A DNA stretch of 64,000 nucleotides, from NCBI GenBank assembly GCA_017165825.1, contig CM029380.1:25175456-25239455 (forward strand), written 5' to 3'. The number at the start of each line of letters is the position of its first letter. Position 1 is the stretch's first letter. The notes beneath the pieces were generated by a model. The model was not told the origin of the DNA and did not search any database. It worked only from the letters and a program-made list of their open reading frames with translations. This document shows positions 36,468 to 44,900 of this stretch, one piece after another. The stretch comes from Hepsetus odoe. Taxonomy: Eukaryota > Chordata > Actinopteri > Characiformes > Hepsetidae. The position numbers and the translations under genes are program-made.

Positions 36468-38545
36468 GGAAGGAAGGAATGAATGAAAATGTGCATGTAT
36501 GTGGACCATTTAACACACATTACACTGAATAACTGCAGTGTTTTTTATTTGTTTTGTTAGAATTAAAGTATAAAATGTATAAAGTGACCAGTGCACACAA
36601 CTTTATTGCACGTTGAGCAAAACGCAAACCAAAAGCAGTGAGCGGCAGATCTTATGATTGTGCAGATCTTAAGTTTGTCTGTTTTTGGCTGTCCAGGTCG
36701 ATCCGGTGCATAAAATCAAGCGTTGAAATCTTGGAATGGTGGTTGCCATGGCAGCAGCTCCCATCGGACTGCATAGTGTCCACGGCGAAGTTTGGTGGAG
36801 GAGGAATCATGGCCTGCTGTTGTTTTGCTCCCCTTAGTTCCACCGTAAGGAAATTAATGCTGCAACCTCCAATCACCATTCGCTCCTCTGTTTTGGTTCA
36901 CTTCTAACACAAAATTGTTCCCGATCACCGAGTGATCCTGAGAACCGTGTTCTCATGAAGGATCGTTTCTCGCGGTGGCCCGTCATGGATGGATACAGAG
37001 GGTTGAGAAATGTGACGCATTCAGAAAATCTCGGGAGCGTGTTCCAAGGAATCCCTGTGGTCGGATCTTCTCCGCCACCGAGCATCATCTCCTCTCAAGT
37101 GTGAAAACCAAGGCAGGTCTAAACTTGCTGCCGTTGGCCACTCTTACCACCATTTCCCAGCATGCACTGGGAACATCATCAGTCATGGACAAATGGGATT
37201 CTTCAACCTGGACCTAGTGATTTTACTCTCCACTATAACCAATCTTCCTTCCAATGGGCCAAACCCCAGCACTGGCATCGGTCGTAGAGGGGAACATGTC
37301 TTTCCTTGGAGAACTTTAGATCTGTACTGATAACTGTGTACCAGGAACACCCACAAGACCTGACCCTCATTTCTTAATATGTATCTTCCAGTGTTTTTGA
37401 GGAACAGTTCTCCAGGCTTCCTGAAGGACGAAGTTTTAGATTTTTGATCGTTTCTTTTGCCTGTTAAGCCACACAGTTGCCAAATAAATTGGAGGAATTT
37501 GATGTTTGAAACGAACACACCGGCATGCTCCTTATGGATGGAGGAACGTGGAGAACTCCAGGACTGCAGCATGTGTTCTCCGGGAAAAGTCCGGCTTATT
37601 TAGCGCTGGAGAAGAGCAGCTGTTCCATCAGCTGTTCCCTCCCCTCACACAAGCGCTGGAGCCAAACACTGAATTCCACCCACAACACCATCCAGACACA
37701 CAGCCGGCAAGTCACACCGAGGGCAAAGTAACATCGTCTGATGAACATTTTCCAAAAGTCACGTTTTAACACCTGTTCAAAAATCCCCGTTCAAACATTC
37801 ACGGTTCAGAGCGGCGTTCGTTACTGCAGCTCAGAGGATATCCAGCAGGGGGCAGCGATGTTTTGGTTCAGGCTGAAGCTCTGCTGCATGCAGGCCACAA
37901 AGCAGTGAGTACAGCTTTGCTGTCAATGCTGGGTAAGTGGGCGTGGCTTAACTGCTGAAGTCCAAACAGGCAGGACCTACACTGATGTAGGCCGAATGGG
38001 CGGGGTCTACAGTGCCGTCAGGTGAATAGGCGGGATCTACATTTATGTCGGCAGAAGGGGCGGGGTCATGATTGAGCATGACCAACTTTGTTATTAGCTA
38101 AATGGGAGGGGCAAACACTACTGTCAGCAGAATGGGAGGGGCCTACACTGCTATAAGCTGATTGGGTGTTGCACCCTGTAGGCTGCCAGATAGATGAAGT
38201 CCAACATGCACCGTTTCTGTACCTTTGTTTCCACGACAACGGAGCACCCACCACACATTGTGTTCGATTCATACCTTTGAGCTCCTCGGAGAAGAAGGCG
38301 GAGTGTCGAGAGACGAAGAGCTTCAGCTGCTCGTCCAGGTTACAAGAGGACAGGTCCACACCCCATGATCGGATCCCTGAAGACAAAAGGAGGACAGAGC
38401 AGTCAGGACACATTTATTCCTTCCTGACTTTCACTTTCTCACAGGACAGCGGATCAGAACCAGAACCAGGCTTTTTTTTAATTTTTTTATTCTGGTAATT
38501 AGTTTTCGAAGAGTTGGAGACTCTCTAGTACAATGTTTATATAAA

Positions 38546-38582
<37 letters not shown>

Positions 38583-39060
38583 TACACAGACATTTAAATA
38601 CAATATACACAAAAACACTACACACACAATATATACAAAATACCCACAAAGTACACACATTTAAACACACACACACACACCCCACTAAAATAAACAGAAG
38701 ACTTCGACTCTAAGTGACCTCATTTTCTCTAAAATCTACCGCTCTTCTCCTTCAGCTCAGCTTTGTCACCACAGAACGTCTATATTCTGCAGAACCGCGG
38801 CCTGTGGTTCCGACAGTGGAACATGAGAAAACTGAAACTGTCGTTTTGTCCTCGGTGGAGTTTGGAGGGTAAACACCGAGTGGAGGAGCGGCCGTGTCTG
38901 AACTTCACGACCTTCAGGCCGAGTGTAAACGTTCCTCCAGCAGCTCCTGATAGAAGATAACGTTCAGGAACAGAGACACACCCGCTTCCACTCAGACCTG
39001 CCGCTCATTCGGACCATGGCGTCTCTGAGACACCAAAACCTGCGGGTGTCCCACCAGCAA

Positions 39061-39111
<51 letters not shown>

Positions 39112-41247
39112 CGCACCTGCCCTGGATTTAAACCTCCTCCACTCAGCACAGCTTGCGGAAAAATCTCTGGACAAAAATGTTCACGACCTACAGGGGACAA
39201 ACGCAGACATGAGCTCATCGCCGCCCATCTGCTGCTCCAGAATCATCAGAGACCTTGGACGAGCAACGCAAGGACAACTGAGAGGAAACAGCAAGAACCG
39301 ACACAGACGACTCAAATGTCTTCAATTCTTTATTTTTCTTTCGGCCGTGTCTGTACCATCCGTCTCCTTTTCATCCGGTCCTCTCCATCTTCCCCTTTCA
39401 CATCCGCACGTCTTCTCTCACCTGCCTCTTCTCCTCTTTCCTGGCAGCTCCATCCTCAACACCCTGCTCCTGACATACTCCTCGTCTCTCCTCTGGACAT
39501 GTCCAAACCAACAGTCTCACTTTAGTCTCCAAACCGTCCAACCTGAGCTGTCCCTCTAATAAATTAGTTTCTAATCCTGTCCATCCTCGTCCCTCCTGAC
39601 ACAAATCTCAGCATCTTTAACTCTGACACCTCATGCTGGGAAACACTGGGTCCTGCATTCATGTGGACGCTGCTTTGACAAAACGTCCTAAACGTCTCTG
39701 CAGACCAAGTTTCCCCCCTGCATGGTGATGATGTCCCCTAATGGCAGTGTCCTGTTTCAACAGGACAACACTCCCTCACTCCACACTCTTCAGGAGAAAA
39801 GAGTTCAAGGTGTTCCTCCACATTTCCCAAATCTCGGTCTCATCCAGCAGCTGTGGGACAAACGTGTCCTGTCCCGGTAGGCAGGAGTGTTTTTAGAACT
39901 GGATACTGATACTTTTCTACAAGACTAGAAAAATATAAACCAGCATGTCAACGGGTGAAAATACAGCTCCGCTCAGGAGATGAGACAGTTCACTGGACAG
40001 GTGTCTTCAGTTGGACTCTACTGTCGGGGACAGTGACACATGGGCTATTTATTCCCATCCTGTTGAGATCCGCCAGTCAGAAACATGAAAGACAAAGAAA
40101 CAAGTGCGTCCTGTTCCACACGGCAGCTGCTCTGTTCTGCGTCCCCGTCCGTGCGGGGACACCAGTATTTCACGTCTCGCTGGTTCTGACGGGCGTTTAG
40201 ACACACGGGTGTCAAAGGAACACTGAAAGACAAACGTTTCCCTAAAATTACAAGTGAAGGACAGAACTCCCAATTAAAACATCCCAATTAAATATTGTGC
40301 CTTTTCTCCAATTAGTGACTCAATTAAAATCTAAACACTATTATTTTATTTAACATCATTTAATTCATTTTCACCTTTTTTGGCAGAAAAAGACCAGAAT
40401 GGACGTCTGTGAACTGGAGCCCTGAATACTTCAAGAAACTCAAAAATCAGAATTTTGAATTATTCATCATTTATTGATCACTTTATCATTTATTATTAAA
40501 ACCTTTTTATTTCTGCACCAAATCACTGAAACACTAACCCTGCTCTCCATTGGAAACGGGCGGCTCGCTCGCCCGATGCTCAGAAAACAGCATCCTGATG
40601 TGAAAGTGAAAGTGACTATACTTATACTTATCACCGTGAACCACAACCCACACACACCGTCCTGCAGGGGGCAGCTATTGAAAGAGCCCGAGGAGCGGTG
40701 ATGGGGATGGAACCTTGCTCAAGGGTACCTCAGGTGACCTACTGGTCAGGGATTCAGACCCACAGCCTTCTGATCCTGGGGCCTCGTCCCTAATCACTGG
40801 ACCACCGCTGCCCCGCTCAGGACGGACCTCAAACCCGTCCTCTACGTCAGGAGCTTCAATTCAGCGCCACGTTTCACCCACAGTCCCTTCACTTCAGCTC
40901 AACGAGGTCTTAACGAACCTCCTGCGCTTATTCTGAAAAAATATCTAATTAACACTTCCTTCACATCGCCCTCGACCTCTTTTGGGTGCTCCTGTTTAGT
41001 TGTCTCCACAACGAATCGACTGTCTCCATGTCTTCCTGTCCTCTACACCTTCCTCTTTCACGCCGTCCCCCTGCACGTCCTCTCTCACATCCATAAACCT
41101 CCTCTTTGTCCTTCCTCTTCTCCGCTTTCCTGGCATTACACTTTGTTCAAATAAAAGGTATATAAAAATATTCTCTTTTAATCACATTTTATCAAAGGAA
41201 TTATTGTTTTTTTTCTCTACTTATGCATCCTCTAGGCTGCTTATCCT

Positions 41248-41283
<36 letters not shown>

Positions 41284-41858
41284 CAGTCCAGACAGAAGCT
41301 GGGAACTGAACCCAAAACCTAACTGAGAGCAGACGGCTCTTTTTTTTTTTTTGGAGTATTTATTTTTTGTAAAAAATGTTATATTGTGTTTCTACTGTGT
41401 GTAATTCAACTTTTATCCAGATCTGGCTCTTCCAGACGAGCACCTCTGCTCAACATTACAACATCAAAATGATTTAATCTGCTACATTTCAAAACCCATG
41501 AGCTGCTGGTGGAGATGCTGCCTGGTGTTTAGTTTGGAGAAGATTCTGGACTAAAACCGAACCCCTTCATGGTGGAGGGACACGAAGAACAGAGATTTAG
41601 TTCAGACGGGACATCTGGTTCTGTTGAGACGCCACTTCAGACGCGCCGGACGAGCAGGAAGCGAGGGAGAGCGGTCAGCGGCTGAAAGAGGATGTGTGTG
41701 GTCTTTAATATCAGTCACATGACCCCGGAACGGACAGGGACAGACGGGGGACACGTGCTGCGGAGGACGAAACACAGGGGTGAAGGAACAGCAGCAAAAC
41801 GTGAAAACAGGACGGTGAACAGGACAGAGCTGCAGCACACCTTCAACACAGCTTCCTC

Positions 41859-41911
<53 letters not shown>

Positions 41912-44900
41912 TCTGCCGAGATCAGCACAGCATGAGGAAGTCCTGTTGTCTGCATGACACACACACACACGCACACACACACACACACACACACGAATAG
42001 CTGGAGGTGTCAAAGATGCTGAAATTTGTGTCGGGAGGGACGAGGATGGACAGGATTAGAGACGAGTATACTACAGGGACAGCTCAGATTGGACAGTTTG
42101 GAGACAAAGTGAGAGAAGACAGACAGTGTTGGTGTGGACGTGTCCAGAGGAGAGACGAGGAGTAGATCAGGAGGAGGATGTTGAAGATGGAGCTGCCAGG
42201 AAAGAGGAGAAGAGGAACAAAGAGGAGGTTCATGGACGTGGTGAGAGAGGACATGCAGGGGGACGGTGTGAAAGAGGACGATACAGAGGACACATAGGAA
42301 TATGGCGCCAAATTAATCCAGGTTAATTTATACATTTAAAAATAACCATCAGTTTTCTGATGTGTATTTAATAAACACAGATCATATCCATCCCCACTTC
42401 ATTTGCATATAAATGTAAAGTGGGGGGAATCCCCCTGATCACGATCACAATTAATCAATACCGATCAATATCTGTTCACAAATGAATCAGTACAGAGATT
42501 TAACCATCACATTTTTGGGGAAAAAAACTAATTAAAAGTAAAAAATTCAGATCGTGTCCCCGGTTGGACCCCCGACTCCGCAGCAGGTGAGACACTCGTT
42601 TAATTTGGGTTGGTTTCATTTTTCCAGAACTCTGATTCTCTGCTGTTCTTCAGGCGGTAAAGGAATAAAAGTGAAGGCTGGGCTGGATGTCTGCGTGAAC
42701 CCGTCGTTCTGCTGGAGTCTGGAGTGTTTCCTTCTTCACGTCTCCAGATCAGCCAGGCTGAAGTAAAAGACCTGCATTATTTAAACTGAAGTCTCTTCCT
42801 GAACCTCAGAGTCGTCCTGCTCAGCCCTCCGACTGGACACTCCAGACTTTCAGCTCAAAAATCATTCCTAATTTTCAGTCACATGACTGGGATGTGGCCC
42901 TGAAGGACAAAAAAAACTTCTAGAACTTCAGGATGGACAAGTATATTCTTCCTCTTTTCCCAAAACAACTGACAATTAGATCAACAGAAAAACATTGATT
43001 TCATAAGAGAGTGGAAGTTTTAGATCCCTGTCCAGCTCCGCAGCAGTGTTTCAGTCCCAAAAACAGGGACGTCCTTGCAGAGCTCCATTTTGGGGACGTC
43101 TGCATGTGTCCTGTGGAGAGTCCCTCCCCTCACACTGCTGTCAGGACAAGAGTTTACAGAAGGACAGACGGCTGTGTGTGTCCTCAGTGTGGACGGTGGA
43201 CAGACGGCTGTGTGTGTCCTCAGTGTGGACGGTGGACAGACAGCTGTGTGTGTCCTCAGTGTGGACAGTCAGTAACGCCGTCTCTCGGGAGACGGAGGAC
43301 GAGAGACTCTCACTGTTACAGTAAAGGGTGATGATGAGCTGATGTTAGCGAGCGTCCCTCTTCTCTCCACCAATCATCGAGAAGTTCTCAGACTGAAGAT
43401 GAAGATCTTTAACTGGAGAACTGATTACTGATCTCTCGTTACATCACTGTCCACACAACCGTGTCCCACACTGGACACACACTCAATAGTGTGGACAAAT
43501 GGTGCACAACCACTGGACACACACTCAGTAACGTAGTGTGTAAAGTGTAGAAGTGTGCGGTTTGGAACCAGAACGATGTGGTGAAGAATGACGCGTGTCC
43601 AAAGAGTATATTAAAAGGGACAGATTAGATTGGAGAGTTTGGAGACAAAGTGAGACAGTGTTGGTTTGGACGTGCCCAGAGGAGAGACGAGGAGTAGATC
43701 AGGAGGATGTTGAAGATGGAGCTGCCAGGAAGGAGGAGAAGAGGAAGGACAAAGAGGAGGATTATGGACGTGGTGAGAGAGGACATGCAGGGGGACAGAG
43801 GACAGGAAGACATGCAGATGGATGATCTGCAGAGGAGACACCTAAAGGGAGCTTCAGCAGAAAAAGAAGATTAGAAGTAATAAATGGTTGTATCTGAGGG
43901 ATCTTTGGGCTCTGAAGACCAAACGTCCCTTAAAAGATTTATACGTTTAGAATGTAGAATGTACAGAAATATTATAGAATATTTGATTCATTTTAAACAA
44001 ATTCTACAAAGATTTGATCAAAAATAAACCAAATAAAAAGAAATAGATCAGAAAATCGAGCTGTCAGAGTGTCACGCCTGTTTGAGCAGTTTTCTGGGTG
44101 TGAAACCTCACCGATGGTAAAGTGTGTTTTGAACTGAAGACTGACGTTAATCTGACCCGACGCAGGAACTCTTAAGTTCAGGAAGCTCCATAAAGCCCTG
44201 CTATTCCATATAAGGCGCTGCTTTTTGTAACTACGGATATAAAAACATTTCAGCTGCGGCTCTCAGAGGATTCAGAAGACTTGAAGACCAGTCTGGGCAC
44301 CAGAATTTACCAAAAGGAACAACCGAATGTCTCCAAGCTGTTGGGAGCAGGTCTGAGCTTTTGTGGACGGTGTTCATTTTAAACCGGAGATCCGTTCGTT
44401 TGTGGCTCTTCATCAGGTTTTGTTTTGCGGTTTTTGATTTTGAACGTCGCTCACCGCGGTCTGGAGGATCCGTCCAGAGACCGAACACCGAAACCACGTC
44501 CATCTGAGGAGCAAAAGAGTAAAAAAGCCAGACTCAGACGCCCGACACGTGTCTCCTGAGCCTCTGGACTTTGTGGCGAGGAGGGAAAGTTCAGATTTAT
44601 TTTGGTGGACTGCTCCTTTAAACACAAGCTCTGGTTCCTGGTGTGAAGGACATGTGATGTGACAGGAGCTCCTTCAGGCCTGGAGCTCAAAACGTCCCCA
44701 AAAATCAGCAGATAAACCTGGAACGCAACAACAACCAAAACCTCACGAATAACAAAAAATACACAAAACTCCCGATCAGCCGAGGAATCAATAAACCAAT
44801 CAATACACCAACCAATCAATCTATCAATAAACCAATCAATACATCAACCACTCAATGTGTCAATAAACCAATAAACAAACAAAACAAGTAATTGATACAC

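Noticed and set aside
42401..42408. Perfect octamer ATTTGCAT
   Set aside because: A single 8-base match in AT-rich intron with no neighbouring promoter features; expected by chance.
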